Part shown: positions 1 through 8,815 of the stretch, in pieces
Layout of the letters: each line of letters opens with the position of its first letter
Numbering within the stretch: position 1 is the first letter of the stretch
Source of the DNA: JACCTU01 sp963700495
Lineage (GTDB): Bacteria > Actinomycetota > Thermoleophilia > Gaiellales > Gaiellaceae
NCBI GenBank assembly: GCA_963700495.1
Contig: CAVOXT010000001.1
Coordinates: 124,001 to 188,000, forward strand
Direction: 5' to 3'
DNA length: 64,000 nt
Notes under the pieces: generated by a model
What the model saw: the letters and a program-made list of their open reading frames with translations, nothing else
Told to the model about the DNA's origin: nothing
The model's database searches: none
Made by a program: the position numbers and the translations under genes

Positions 1-370
1 ATCCTCCCGAGACGAAGAACACGCGGTTGAGGTCGCCCGGGGCGAGGTCGGCGACGACGCCGGCGAGCTCGATCGCGCGCGGGTGCGCGTACGACCAGTT
101 CGTGTAGAACGGCAGCTCGCGCATCTGCTCGTGCGCGGCCTGCCCGACCTCGTCGCCGTACGAGTAGCCGATGTTGACCGCGAACAGGCCGGCGAGCGCG
201 TCGAGGTACCGGCGTCCGGTCGAGTCCTCGAGGTAGCAGCCCTCCCCGCGGACGATGATCGGGATGTCGCTGTCCCGGTAGGCGGACATACGCGTGAAGT
301 GCATCCAGAGGTGATCTCGCGCCCCCTGCTGGAGCTCGTCGTGCGAGAGGCCCGTGACGGGGGCGCTCAT
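1..370 (-). CDS. Class III (PLP) aminotransferase, putrescine/omega-amino acid type, N-terminal part
   Basis: The visible 123 residues read MSAPVTGLSHDEL..., then a stretch like the N-terminus of class III aminotransferases (GEGCYLEDSTGRRYLDALAG, NIGYSYGDEV, ending at FFVSGG in the cofactor-binding region). The rest, including the catalytic lysine, lies beyond the left edge. The ATG at 370-368 overlaps the TGA of the upstream permease gene as ATGA, so it is the last visible gene of a coupled operon with a polyamine transporter and an aldehyde dehydrogenase. That context suggests putrescine:pyruvate (SpuC-like) transamination to 4-aminobutanal. Substrate is inferred from the neighbours, family from the sequence. 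Confidence 0.85.
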   Translation of the reverse strand, partial: MSAPVTGLSHDELQQGARDHLWMHFTRMSAYRDSDIPIIVRGEGCYLEDSTGRRYLDALAGLFAVNIGYSYGDEVGQAAHEQMRELPFYTNWSYAHPRAIELAGVVADLAPGDLNRVFFVSGG

Positions 371-1197
371 CCGGTGCCCTTTCGCCGCTGCATCAGAACA
401 TTGGCGAGCATCAGAGCGAGCGCGACGCCGAAGATGGCTGTCCCGATCACGTTCACCTGCGGTGGGGCGCCGACGCGTGCCGCGCCCCACACGAAGAGCG
501 GGAACGTCACCTCGGAGCCGGAGTTGAAGTACGTGATCACGAAGTCGTCGACGGAAAGTGCGAACGTCAGCAGGAGCCCGGCGAGAATCGCGGGTGCAAT
601 TAGCGGCAGCGTGACCTTTCGGAACGTCGTCCAACCGTTCGCACCGAGATCCATCGCAGCCTCCTCGAGGTGCCGGTCGAATCCAACGAGCCGCGCCTTC
701 ACGGTCACGACGACGTAGGAGATGTTGAACATGATGTGCGCGATCAGGATCGTCAGGAAACCTGTCGCAAACTGAATCGTCAGGAACAGCGTCAGGAGCG
801 AGGCGCCGAGCACGATCTCCGGGGTCGACATCGGCAGGAAGATCATGAAGTTGGTCGTGCTGCGTCCGTGGAAGCGGTAGCGGACCAGGGCGAGCGCGAT
901 CAGCGTGCCGAGCGTCGTCGCGATCAAGCTCGAGAGCAGCGCGATCTGGAGGGACAGGCTCATGGCGTCGACGAGGCCCGGCACGCCGTTCCAGTTGCGC
1001 CAGTTGTCGAGCGTGAAGCCCTGCCACGTGTAGTTGAAGCGCCCCGCCGGGTCGTTGAACGAGAAGGCGATCACGACCGAGATCGGAAGCAGCAGGTAGA
1101 TGAACGCGAGCATCGCGTAGACCGTCAGCACGTGCCGCTTGACGGCGCCCCACGAGCGCGTCCAGACCGCGGCTCTCGGTGCGGCGTAGGCAGTCAT
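367..1197 (-). CDS. potC: Spermidine/putrescine-type ABC transporter permease (PotC-like), copy 1
   Basis: This 276-residue inner-membrane protein has a cytoplasmic N-terminus, a first membrane segment around residues 27-47 (AMLAFIYLLLPISVVIAF) and several further hydrophobic segments, as in BPD_transp_1 permeases. The EAA loop that docks the ATPase is visible near residue 180 (EEAAMDLGANGW). Length and order match PotC. It overlaps the upstream permease by 4 bp and the downstream aminotransferase by ATGA. With the other genes of this operon it should form an importer for polyamines or related amines. Exact substrate cannot be read from the permease. Confidence 0.9.
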   Translation of the reverse strand: MTAYAAPRAAVWTRSWGAVKRHVLTVYAMLAFIYLLLPISVVIAFSFNDPAGRFNYTWQGFTLDNWRNWNGVPGLVDAMSLSLQIALLSSLIATTLGTLIALALVRYRFHGRSTTNFMIFLPMSTPEIVLGASLLTLFLTIQFATGFLTILIAHIMFNISYVVVTVKARLVGFDRHLEEAAMDLGANGWTTFRKVTLPLIAPAILAGLLLTFALSVDDFVITYFNSGSEVTFPLFVWGAARVGAPPQVNVIGTAIFGVALALMLANVLMQRRKGTG

Positions 1198-2051
1198 CCC
1201 GTCAGCTTCTCCGAGCCGAGCACCTTCGCGTACAGGAGCACGCCGATCAGGATCGTCGCCATCAGGACGAACGAGAGCGCGGCGGCGGCGGGATAGTCGA
1301 TCAGCTCGAGGAACTTCGACTGGATCACGTTGCCGATCATGTGCTGCTGCGGCGTCCCGAGCAGCTGCGCGTTGATGAAGTCACCTGCTGCGGGAATGAA
1401 GGTGAGCAGCGTTCCCGCGAACACTCCTGGGAGCGAAAGCGGCAGCGTCACGCGCAGGAACGCCTGCGTGCTGCTCGAGTAGAGGTCCTTGGACGCCTCG
1501 ATCAGCCGCGGGTCGATCTGCTCGAGCGCGACGTAGAGCGGCAGCGCCATGAACGGGAGGAAGTTGTAGGTGAGCCCGGTGACCACCGCCACCGACGTGG
1601 CAAGCAGGCGGCCGTCCTCGCCGAGGATGTGCAGCGTCCGCAGCGTCTGGACGATGAATCCCTGGTCGGCGAGGATCGTCTGCCACGCGAGCGTCCTGAT
1701 CAGGTACGTGACGAAGAAGGGCGCGATGATCGCAAGCAGGAGCAGGTTCTTCCACTGCCCGCCCCGGAAGGCGATCCAGTACACGAGCGGGTAGCTGATC
1801 AGGAGCGCGAGCACCGTCGCCAGCCCCGCGTAGACGAACGAACGGATCAGGAACTCGTGGTACGTCGAGATCGCGTCGACGTAGTTCGAGAACTCCCAGG
1901 TGAACTCGTAGCCGAAGTCGAACGACCCGGACTGGAGCGACTGGTAGCCGAGGAACCCGAGCGGAGTCAGGAAGAAGACCGCGAGCCAGATCAGCCCCGG
2001 CGCGAGGAGCAGGAACGGAATGAGCCCTCTGTGCCGGTGGAGGAAGCCCAT
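1194..2051 (-). CDS. potB: Spermidine/putrescine-type ABC transporter permease (PotB-like), copy 1
   Basis: The protein of 285 residues begins MGFLHRHRGLIPFLLLAPG, with the first membrane helix at about residues 10-32 and an EAA loop (IEASKDLYSSSTQAF). It pairs with the PotC-like permease to form the membrane channel of a polyamine importer. I took the ATG at 2051. A TTG at 2066 that overlaps the potD stop as TTGA would add five residues and is equally compatible with coupling. The open frame runs much further upstream, but that part is only the shadow of potD. Confidence 0.9.
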   Translation of the reverse strand: MGFLHRHRGLIPFLLLAPGLIWLAVFFLTPLGFLGYQSLQSGSFDFGYEFTWEFSNYVDAISTYHEFLIRSFVYAGLATVLALLISYPLVYWIAFRGGQWKNLLLLAIIAPFFVTYLIRTLAWQTILADQGFIVQTLRTLHILGEDGRLLATSVAVVTGLTYNFLPFMALPLYVALEQIDPRLIEASKDLYSSSTQAFLRVTLPLSLPGVFAGTLLTFIPAAGDFINAQLLGTPQQHMIGNVIQSKFLELIDYPAAAALSFVLMATILIGVLLYAKVLGSEKLTG

Positions 2052-2062
2052 CAGCGCCCCGA

Positions 2063-3226
2063 TCAAGCGCCTGCCATTTCTCGAGGTAGTCCTGGTTGCG
2101 AGAGCGCCTTGCTGTCGAAGATGACGACGTTCGAGAGCGTCTCCTCGTCGGGGAAGATGAGCGGGTTGTTCGCGAGCTCGGGGTCGGTCTTCGCCGCCTC
2201 TTCCTTCGCGCCCTTGACCGGCGTCACGTAGTTGACGTACGCGGCGATCTCCGCTGCGATCTTCGGGTCGTAGACGAAGTTCATGAACGTCGACGCGGTG
2301 AACGCGTCGCCGCCCTTCGGGATCAGCATGTTGTCGGTCCAGATGTCCCCGCCGGTGTCGGCGAGGTTCCAGACGAGGTTCGGGTTGTCGGCCGAGAGCT
2401 GGACGACGTCGCCCGACCAGGAGAGCGCCGCCGACAGGTCGCCCTTCGCGAGCGGGCCACTGTAGTCGTTGCCGGTGAACTGTCGGATCTGGCCGGAATC
2501 GACCGCCTTCTGGACCCGGTCGAGTGCCTTCTGGAACGAGGTGTCGTCGACGTTGGTCGGGTCGTCGCCGTTCGCGAGCATCACGACGCTCATCGTGTCG
2601 GCCATCTCCGTGAGGAGCGTGACCTTGCCCTTCAGCGCCGGGTCCTCGAGCAGCGCGGCGACCGTCTTGACGGGCTTGCCGCCGGTCAGCTTCGTGTTCG
2701 TCGCGATCCCTGTCATGCCCGACTGCCACGGCAGCGAGTACTCGCGCTTCGGGTCGAAGCTCGGGCTGCGCAGCGCGTCCTGCAGGTTGGTGATGTTCGG
2801 GATCGCGCTCTTGTCGAGCTTCTCCGCCCAGCCCTTGTCGATCAGCAGGCCGGGGAAGCGCGAGTTGTCGGTCAGGACGATGATGTCCCGGTCGATCGAC
2901 TGGCCCTGCGAGAGCGGCCGCTGGATCTTCCCGAAGTAGGACGCGTTGTCGTTGATGTCCTCGAAGTAGTCGACCTTCGTTCCGGTCTGCTGCTGGAACT
3001 GCTCGAGCGTCGGCCGCTTCTTCGTCTTCTCGTCGATGTCGATGTAGAGCGTCCAGTTCGAGAACCGGAGCTCCTTCGCAAGCTGTTTCGGGCCGCCCGT
3101 AGTGGCGCCCGCCGACTCCGCGTCGCTGCCGCCGCACGCGGCGAGGAGAGACGTGGGGATGGTCAGGATGACTCCGGCGGCGGCGCCGCGCCGCAGCAGC
3201 TCGATCCTGGTGTACGACTCGCTCAT
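2063..3226 (-). CDS. potD: Polyamine-type ABC transporter substrate-binding lipoprotein (PotD-like), copy 1
   Basis: This 387-residue extracytoplasmic binding protein carries a twin-arginine-like start (LLRRGAAAG) and a lipobox LLAAC with the lipidated Cys at about residue 31, so it should be anchored outside the membrane. The mature part has PotD/PotF features: FSNWTLYIDIDEKTKKRPTLEQF, a DYFEDIND segment and ALSWSGDVVQL. It overlaps potA by ATGA at 3223-3226. Family 1 solute-binding proteins of this group bind putrescine or spermidine; here the substrate is supported mainly by the adjacent aldehyde dehydrogenase and aminotransferases. Confidence 0.9.
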   Translation of the reverse strand: MSESYTRIELLRRGAAAGVILTIPTSLLAACGGSDAESAGATTGGPKQLAKELRFSNWTLYIDIDEKTKKRPTLEQFQQQTGTKVDYFEDINDNASYFGKIQRPLSQGQSIDRDIIVLTDNSRFPGLLIDKGWAEKLDKSAIPNITNLQDALRSPSFDPKREYSLPWQSGMTGIATNTKLTGGKPVKTVAALLEDPALKGKVTLLTEMADTMSVVMLANGDDPTNVDDTSFQKALDRVQKAVDSGQIRQFTGNDYSGPLAKGDLSAALSWSGDVVQLSADNPNLVWNLADTGGDIWTDNMLIPKGGDAFTASTFMNFVYDPKIAAEIAAYVNYVTPVKGAKEEAAKTDPELANNPLIFPDEETLSNVVIFDSKALSQPGLPREMAGA

Positions 3227-4317
3227 GTGCCCTCCTCCTCGACGGCGAACGTGCTGTCGGGATCCCAGCTGACGGTGACAGCATCGCCCTCGACCGCAGA
3301 TCCGGACGACTGGACGAAGACGGTGAGTTTGCCTGCGCCAGTGTTTACGATGTATTGCGTCGCCACGCCCGTGTAGGCGCGCTCGGCAACAGTTCCCGGG
3401 ATCGAATTCACGCCCGACGCGTCGAGCCGCAGCTTCTCGGGCCGCACGCCGATCTGGAGGCGCGTGCCTGCGATCGGGAGCTGACCGTCGATGCGCACCT
3501 CTCCCGCACCATCGACGCGCACCGAGCCGACCGTCGTGACCGTGCCCTCGAGCAGGTTGGAGACGCCGAGGAAGCCGGCCACGAAGGCGGTGCGAGGGCG
3601 CTCGTAGAGCTCGCTCGGCGAGCCGAGCTGCTCGATCTTCCCCCCGCTCATGACCGCGATCGTGTCCGCCATCGTCATCGCTTCCTCCTGGTCGTGCGTG
3701 ACGTGGACGAACGTGAGGCCGAGCTCGTGCTGGATTCGCTTCAGCTCGAGCTGCATCTGCTTGCGCAGCTTGAGGTCGAGCGCGCCGAGCGGCTCGTCGA
3801 GCAGGAGCACGTTCGGGCTGTTCACGAGCGCGCGCGCGAGCGCGACGCGCTGCTGCTGCCCGCCCGACAGCAGCCGCGGCTTGCGCTTCTCGAACCCTTC
3901 GAGCCCGACGATCCGGAGGATCTCCCGGACGCGCCCGTCGAGCTGCTCCTTCGGCACCCTCTTCCTGCGCAGCCCGAACGCGACGTTCTCGAACACGTCG
4001 AGGTGTGGGAAGAGCGCGTAGCTCTGGAAGACCGTGTTGACGTCGCGCTTGTACGGCGGGACGCCGGTGACGGGGTTGCCGCCGACCTCGATCACACCCT
4101 CGTCCGGCTCCTCGAAGCCGCCGATCATGCGAAGCGTCGTCGTCTTGCCACAGCCCGAGGGGCCGAGCAGTGCGAAGAACGACCCCTTGGGGATGTCGAG
4201 GGTGAGGTCGTCGACCGCGAGGTGGTCTTCGAACCTCTTGCTCACGCCGAGGAGACGGACGTCCGAAGGGGTCGGCCGGACGTCCGTCGTCGAATCGGTC
4301 TCGGCGATCGCCGTCAC
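3223..4317 (-). CDS. potA: Polyamine-type ABC transporter ATPase (PotA-like), copy 1
   Basis: The 364-residue cytoplasmic ATPase has Walker A GPSGCGKTTT near residue 53, Q-loop region FQSYALFPH, signature LSGGQQQRVALARAL, Walker B VLLLDEPLGALD and the switch histidine in THDQEEAM. A C-terminal TOBE_2 domain follows from about residue 265. It powers the PotB/PotC channel encoded just downstream. The GTG start at 4317 overlaps the aldehyde dehydrogenase stop by 4 bp, indicating translational coupling. All key ATPase residues are present. Confidence 0.93.
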   Translation of the reverse strand: MTAIAETDSTTDVRPTPSDVRLLGVSKRFEDHLAVDDLTLDIPKGSFFALLGPSGCGKTTTLRMIGGFEEPDEGVIEVGGNPVTGVPPYKRDVNTVFQSYALFPHLDVFENVAFGLRRKRVPKEQLDGRVREILRIVGLEGFEKRKPRLLSGGQQQRVALARALVNSPNVLLLDEPLGALDLKLRKQMQLELKRIQHELGLTFVHVTHDQEEAMTMADTIAVMSGGKIEQLGSPSELYERPRTAFVAGFLGVSNLLEGTVTTVGSVRVDGAGEVRIDGQLPIAGTRLQIGVRPEKLRLDASGVNSIPGTVAERAYTGVATQYIVNTGAGKLTVFVQSSGSAVEGDAVTVSWDPDSTFAVEEEGT

Positions 4318-5753
4318 GAAAGCTTGACGGCGACGTGTTTCACTCGCGTGTACTCCTCCATCGAGTACAGCGACATGTCCTTGCCGTAGCCCGACTCCTT
4401 GAAGCCGCCGTGTGGCATCTCGGAGGCGAGCGGGAAGAGGTGCTCGTTGATCCAGACCGTGCCGAACTCGAGCTTGCGGGCGGCGCTGAGCGCCCGGCCG
4501 ACGTCGCGTGAGAAGACGGATGCGGCGAGGCCGTAGCGAACATCGTTGGCCATTGCGACGGCCTCGTCGTCGCTCGAGAAGCGCTGAACGGAGACGACCG
4601 GGCCGAACACCTCGCGCTGGACGATCTCCGAGTCCTGTGTCACGTCCGCGACGATCGTCGGCTTGACGAACCAGCCGCGCTCCCCGACAGCCGCACCGCC
4701 GGTCACGACGGTCGCCTTCCCGTCGAGCCGCTCGAGGAAACCGAGGATGCGCTCCTGCTGGTCCTTCGAGATCACTGGGCCCATGTCGACGTCGTCGCCG
4801 TCAGCGGGGTCTCCGACCTTCATCGCCTCGACGACGGTCTTCGTCCGGCTGAGCACGTCGTCGTAGATCGACTCGCTCACGAGGATTCGCGAGGAGGCCG
4901 TGCAGTCCTGGCCCGAGTTCCAGTAGCCGCCGATCTTGATCGCCTCGGCGACCTGCTCGGGGTCGGCGTCGTCGAGCACGACCATCGGCGCCTTGCCGCC
5001 GAGCTCGAGGTGCACGCGCTTGAGCGTGTCGCTCGCGTTTCTCGCGATCAGCTTCCCGGTCTCGACGTCGCCGGTGAGCGAGACGAGCCGGATGTCCGGG
5101 TGGCGGACGATGCGGTCACCGACGGGCATTCCGTCGCCGGTGACGACCTGGAGGACGCCCGGCGGCAGGATTTCCTGCGCGAGCTCGACGAGGCGGAGCG
5201 TCGTCAGCGGCGTCTGCTCGGCGGGCTTGAGGATCTGGACGTTGCCGGCCGCCAGGGCCGGGCCGAGCTTCCAGACCGCCATCATCAGCGGGTAGTTCCA
5301 GGGGGTGATCCCGGCGACGATCCCGAGCGGCTCACGGCGGATGATCGAGGTGTAGCCCTCGACGTACTCGGCCGCCGCCTTGCCCTCGAGCGTACGCGCG
5401 GCGCCTGCGAAGAACCGGAGGTTGTCGGCCGAGAACGGCATCTCGTCGACCGCGATCGACATCGGCTTGCCGACGTTCAGCGACTCGAGCTTCGTCAGCT
5501 CCTCGGCGTGCTCGTCGATCACGTCTGCGAGCTTGAGCAGAAGCTCCATCCGGTCCTTCGGGGTCTTGTCGAGCCAGTCGACGAGGGCCTTCTTCGCCGC
5601 CTCGACGGCGCGGTCGACGTCGGCCTCGGTCGAGCGCTGCGCCTCGGCGATCACCTCGCCGGTCGCCGGGTTGAACACCTCCATCGTCCCGCCCTCGGAC
5701 TCGAGCCACTCGCCTCCGATGAAGTTCTTGTGCTGCTGGACGGTCACACTCAT
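4314..5753 (-). CDS. NAD(P)-dependent aldehyde dehydrogenase, probable 4-aminobutanal dehydrogenase
   Basis: The 479-residue protein is a full-length class 3 ALDH fold enzyme. It has the cofactor-binding segment ITPWNYPLMM, the general-base glutamate in LELGGKAP near residue 249 and the nucleophilic cysteine in NSGQDCTASSR near residue 285. Lying first in an operon with a polyamine importer and class III aminotransferase, it most likely oxidises 4-aminobutanal (from putrescine) to GABA, like PatD/PuuC. A good Shine-Dalgarno (GGAGGTGA) lies about 10 bp upstream of the ATG, and a sigma-70-type promoter precedes it. The substrate is an inference from context. Confidence 0.9.
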   Translation of the reverse strand: MSVTVQQHKNFIGGEWLESEGGTMEVFNPATGEVIAEAQRSTEADVDRAVEAAKKALVDWLDKTPKDRMELLLKLADVIDEHAEELTKLESLNVGKPMSIAVDEMPFSADNLRFFAGAARTLEGKAAAEYVEGYTSIIRREPLGIVAGITPWNYPLMMAVWKLGPALAAGNVQILKPAEQTPLTTLRLVELAQEILPPGVLQVVTGDGMPVGDRIVRHPDIRLVSLTGDVETGKLIARNASDTLKRVHLELGGKAPMVVLDDADPEQVAEAIKIGGYWNSGQDCTASSRILVSESIYDDVLSRTKTVVEAMKVGDPADGDDVDMGPVISKDQQERILGFLERLDGKATVVTGGAAVGERGWFVKPTIVADVTQDSEIVQREVFGPVVSVQRFSSDDEAVAMANDVRYGLAASVFSRDVGRALSAARKLEFGTVWINEHLFPLASEMPHGGFKESGYGKDMSLYSMEEYTRVKHVAVKLS

Positions 5754-5791
5754 GCGCTCAGGTCACCTCCGGTTTTCACTCCACGGTGTCG

Positions 5792-5821
5792 AGCCTACCC
5801 CGGTCGCTCGGGAGCGGACAA
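5792..5821 (-). promoter_or_regulatory. Putative sigma-70 promoter of the aldehyde dehydrogenase-potADBC operon
   Basis: On the minus strand a TTGTCC (5821-5816) and a TAGGCT (5797-5792) are separated by 18 bp, and the expected start lies about 30 bp upstream of the ALDH start codon with its strong ribosome-binding site. It lies in the only sizeable gap (5754-5875) of the minus-strand polyamine locus, so it probably gives the second half of the locus its own promoter. Confidence 0.5.
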
Positions 5822-5875
5822 GGGGCTGCGTGGTCGGATGAGGGCTCATGCATTTAGCCATCGTGTCCAGTCGCG

Positions 5876-6706
5876 CTACCTCGCTCCCGCGGCCTGCGCG
5901 CCGCCCGCCGTCGGCGACACCGCCCCGGTGTCCCGGGACAGTCGCGTCGCGAGGTAGACCGGGATCGTCGAGAGGAGGATCAGGAACACCGCGACGACGT
6001 TGACGACCGGGAGCTGGTTCGGTCGCGAGAGGTTGTTGAGGATCCAGATCGGGAGCGTCTGGTTCGCGCCGGCGGTGAACGTCGTCACGATCACCTCGTC
6101 GAACGAGAGCGCGAACGCGAGCAGCGCGCCCGCGAGGAGCGCCGAGCGGAGCTGCGGGAACGTGATGTAGCGGAACGTCTGCCAGCTGTCCGCGCCAAGG
6201 TCGGCGGACGCCTCCTCGAGGTGCTCCGAGACCCGGCGGAGCCGCGCGACCGTGTTGTTGTAGACGACGACGATGCAGAAGGTCGCGTGTCCGACGATGA
6301 CCGTCAGCAGTCCGAGTGAGATGCCGACGGTGTTGAACGACGCGTTCAGCGCCATCCCGGTCACGATCCCAGGGAGCGCGATCGGGAGGATGACGAGGAA
6401 CGAGATCGTCTCCCGGCCGAAGAACCGGTAGCGCGCGACCGCGAGCGAGGCGAGCGTCCCGAGCACGAGAGCGAGCGCGGTTGCGCCGAGCGCGGCTTTC
6501 AGCGAGACCACGAGCGCGTCACGCGCGCCTGCATTGTCGAGCGCCTTGGCGAACCAGTTCAGCGTCAGGCCGTCGATCGGCCACGTCTGGATCCGGCTCG
6601 AGTTGAACGCGTAGAGGGCGATGATCACGAGCGGCGCGTAGACGAAGACGAGCGTCACCGCCGTCGCCGCGCGCAGGAGCCACTTGGTGACCGGCCCGAG
6701 CGTCAC
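5876..6706 (-). CDS. potC: Spermidine/putrescine-type ABC transporter permease (PotC-like), copy 2
   Basis: The 276-residue permease starts VTLGPVTKWLL at a GTG that overlaps the preceding permease stop as GTGA. It has a first helix around residues 12-32 (TLVFVYAPLVIIALY) and the ATPase-docking loop EEASADLGADSWQTF near residue 177. A longer reading frame extends upstream but there it only mirrors potB in another frame. It is the last gene of the second transporter, just before the promoter of the ALDH operon. C-terminal residues are Ala/Gly rich and probably cytoplasmic. Confidence 0.9.
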   Translation of the reverse strand: MTLGPVTKWLLRAATAVTLVFVYAPLVIIALYAFNSSRIQTWPIDGLTLNWFAKALDNAGARDALVVSLKAALGATALALVLGTLASLAVARYRFFGRETISFLVILPIALPGIVTGMALNASFNTVGISLGLLTVIVGHATFCIVVVYNNTVARLRRVSEHLEEASADLGADSWQTFRYITFPQLRSALLAGALLAFALSFDEVIVTTFTAGANQTLPIWILNNLSRPNQLPVVNVVAVFLILLSTIPVYLATRLSRDTGAVSPTAGGAQAAGAR

Positions 6707-7605
6707 AGCGAGGAGAACGCTCCTGCCCGCCGCGCGAGCGCGAGGTAGATGATCATCACGGCGACGGGAACCGTCGCGAACGCGGCGGCGAGCGGCAGGT
6801 TGTTGGCGACGCCGACGTTCGTGTACACGACGTTGCCGATGAACTGGTTCCCGGCCATCACGATCTGCGGCGTGATGTAGTCGCCGAGCGTCAGCGAGAA
6901 CGTGAAGATCGAGCCCGCCACCATCGCCGGGAACGCGAGCGGGAAGATCACGCGGCGAAACGTGCGCCCGGACTTGCCGCCGAGATCCGACGAGGCCTCG
7001 AGCAGCGAGTCGGGGATCCGTTCGAGCCCCGCGTAGAGCGGCAGGATCATGTACGGCAGCCAGAGGTAGGAGAAGACGATCACGCCCGCGACGTTCCCGT
7101 AGCCCGGCCCCGAGAGCCCGAGCGGGTTGAGGAACCAGTTCAGCGGCCCGTCGCCCTGGAGGATGATCCGCCAGGCGTAGACCTTGACCAGGTAGCTCGC
7201 CCAGAGCGGCATCAGGATCGCGACGACGAGGAGGCTGCGGGCGCGCGGCGAGGCGACCTTCGCCATGTAGAACGCGATCGGGTACGCGAGCACGATGTCG
7301 ATCAGCGTCACGGCGCCGGCGATCCCGATCGTGCGCAGCGCGATCGTCCGGTAGACGTCGGTGTGCCAGAGGGTCTGGAAGTTCGTGAAGCTGTAGTCGT
7401 GGATCACCTCGGCCGTGAACGGGTCCAGCCGCCAGAACGACGCGACGAACAGGACGATCAGCGAGCCCAGGTACGCGATCACCAGCCACCCCAGGGGCGC
7501 CACGAGGAGCGCCGAGAGGCGAAGCCGAGGCCTACGGAACAGGAAGGTGGAAAGACGACGCCCCGGCCTCAGCCGGGGCGTCGTCTCGAGAGCGGACGCG
7601 TTCAC
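6703..7605 (-). CDS. potB: Spermidine/putrescine-type ABC transporter permease (PotB-like), copy 2
   Basis: This 300-residue permease has an N-terminal cytoplasmic tail of about 30 residues, then hydrophobic segments beginning at LSALLVAPLGWLVIAYLG, and the loop LEASSDLGGKSGRTF typical of the family. It lies 7 bp after potD copy 2 and overlaps potC copy 2 by 4 bp. It differs clearly from the first PotB (different N-terminus and loops), so the two transporters are paralogous systems and not a recent duplication. Confidence 0.9.
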   Translation of the reverse strand: MNASALETTPRLRPGRRLSTFLFRRPRLRLSALLVAPLGWLVIAYLGSLIVLFVASFWRLDPFTAEVIHDYSFTNFQTLWHTDVYRTIALRTIGIAGAVTLIDIVLAYPIAFYMAKVASPRARSLLVVAILMPLWASYLVKVYAWRIILQGDGPLNWFLNPLGLSGPGYGNVAGVIVFSYLWLPYMILPLYAGLERIPDSLLEASSDLGGKSGRTFRRVIFPLAFPAMVAGSIFTFSLTLGDYITPQIVMAGNQFIGNVVYTNVGVANNLPLAAAFATVPVAVMIIYLALARRAGAFSSL

Positions 7606-7612
7606 GCGTCTA

Positions 7613-8815
7613 CTACCCCTTCACTTCAGTCCAGGCCTGTACCCACTCGGAGTAGTCCTTGCAGATGGGACCACGCCCGTCGAGGCACTCCTTCGTGGGC
7701 GTCGTCCAGTACCACACCTGCTTGAAGTAGTCCTCGTCGTCGGCATGGAAGATCGTGCAGTGGTCCTTGTTCGCCGTCAGCGCGCACGACTTCTTGTTCG
7801 ACGGCGCCTCGCCGAACCACTCCGCCACAGCCGCGTTCGCCTCCGGCGAGATGATGTGGTTCATCCAGAGGTACATGCAGTTCGGGTGCTTGGCCTTGGA
7901 CGAGATCATCCAGGTGTCCGACCACCCGGTCGCGCCTTCCTTCGGAAGCGTCGTCTGGACCGGTGCCTTGTCCGCGGCGAGCACGTTCGCCTGGTACTGC
8001 CACGTCGTGCCGACGACCGTGTCGCCGCTCTTGAAGGCGGTGATCTCCTTCGTCGCGTCGCTCCAGTACTCGCCGATGATCTTCCGCTGCTCCTTGAGCA
8101 GGTTGATCGCGGCCTCGAACTGGTCGTCGTCGAGCGCGTAGGGGTTCGTGATCCCGAGGTCGGGCTGGGTCTTCATCAGGTAGAGCGCCGCGTCCGCGAT
8201 GTAGATCGGGCTGTCGTACGCGGTCACCTTTCCCTTGTAGGGCGAGTTCGGGTCGAAGACGACGCCCCACGAGTCGGGCGCCGGCTTCACGATGTCGGTT
8301 CGCCACATGAGCAGGTTCGCGCCGCGCCCGTGCGGGACGCCGTACATCACGCCGTCGACCGAGTTGTGCTTCTGGTTCTTGAGCCCGTCGTAGACGTCGG
8401 CGTAGTTCGAGATCAGTGCCGTGTTGACGGGGGCGACGTCGCCGGCCGCGATCAGACGCAGCGTTGCGTCGCCGGATGCGGAGACGCCGTCGTAGTTGCC
8501 TGTCCGCATCAGCGTGACCATCTCGTCGGAGCTGCCGCCGATCTTCACGTTGACCTTGCAACCGGTCTCCTGCTCGAAGTCCGTCACCCAGTCCGCGCTC
8601 TTGTCGGTCGAGCCGTCCTCGACGTAACCGGCCCAAGCAATCAGGTCGACGCTGCCCTCGCCGGCGCCGAGCTTCTGCATCGCCTGCGGGCCCGAGGCCT
8701 GTGTGCCCGTCCCGCCCGCCTCGTTGTCGTCGCCGCCGCACGCCGCCAGAGTGGCCAGCAACCCGGCTACGGCGACGACGCAGGCCCAGAGAACCGTCCT
8801 CCGCCTTCGTGTCAT
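7613..8815 (-). CDS. potD: Polyamine-type ABC transporter substrate-binding lipoprotein (PotD-like), copy 2
   Basis: I start the gene at the ATG at 8815 (MTRRRRTVLWAC...), which overlaps the potA stop as ATGA; a longer frame to 8863 has no such support. The 400-residue product has a basic n-region, a hydrophobic core and lipobox TLAAC with the lipid Cys at about residue 25. The mature protein resembles extracellular binding proteins of the PotD group (DLIAWAGYVEDGSTDKSADWV; TWQYQANVLAADKAPV). Several cysteines near the C-terminus (KKSCALT, DHCTIFH, KECLDGRGPICKDY) are unusual for PotD and may form disulfides outside the cell. Confidence 0.88.
   Translation of the reverse strand: MTRRRRTVLWACVVAVAGLLATLAACGGDDNEAGGTGTQASGPQAMQKLGAGEGSVDLIAWAGYVEDGSTDKSADWVTDFEQETGCKVNVKIGGSSDEMVTLMRTGNYDGVSASGDATLRLIAAGDVAPVNTALISNYADVYDGLKNQKHNSVDGVMYGVPHGRGANLLMWRTDIVKPAPDSWGVVFDPNSPYKGKVTAYDSPIYIADAALYLMKTQPDLGITNPYALDDDQFEAAINLLKEQRKIIGEYWSDATKEITAFKSGDTVVGTTWQYQANVLAADKAPVQTTLPKEGATGWSDTWMISSKAKHPNCMYLWMNHIISPEANAAVAEWFGEAPSNKKSCALTANKDHCTIFHADDEDYFKQVWYWTTPTKECLDGRGPICKDYSEWVQAWTEVKG

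Noticed and set aside
1194..3284. A 696-codon open frame that would fuse a permease to an unknown N-terminal domain
   Set aside because: The first 410 codons are an Arg/Ala-rich shadow of potD in another frame; the permease starts at 2051.
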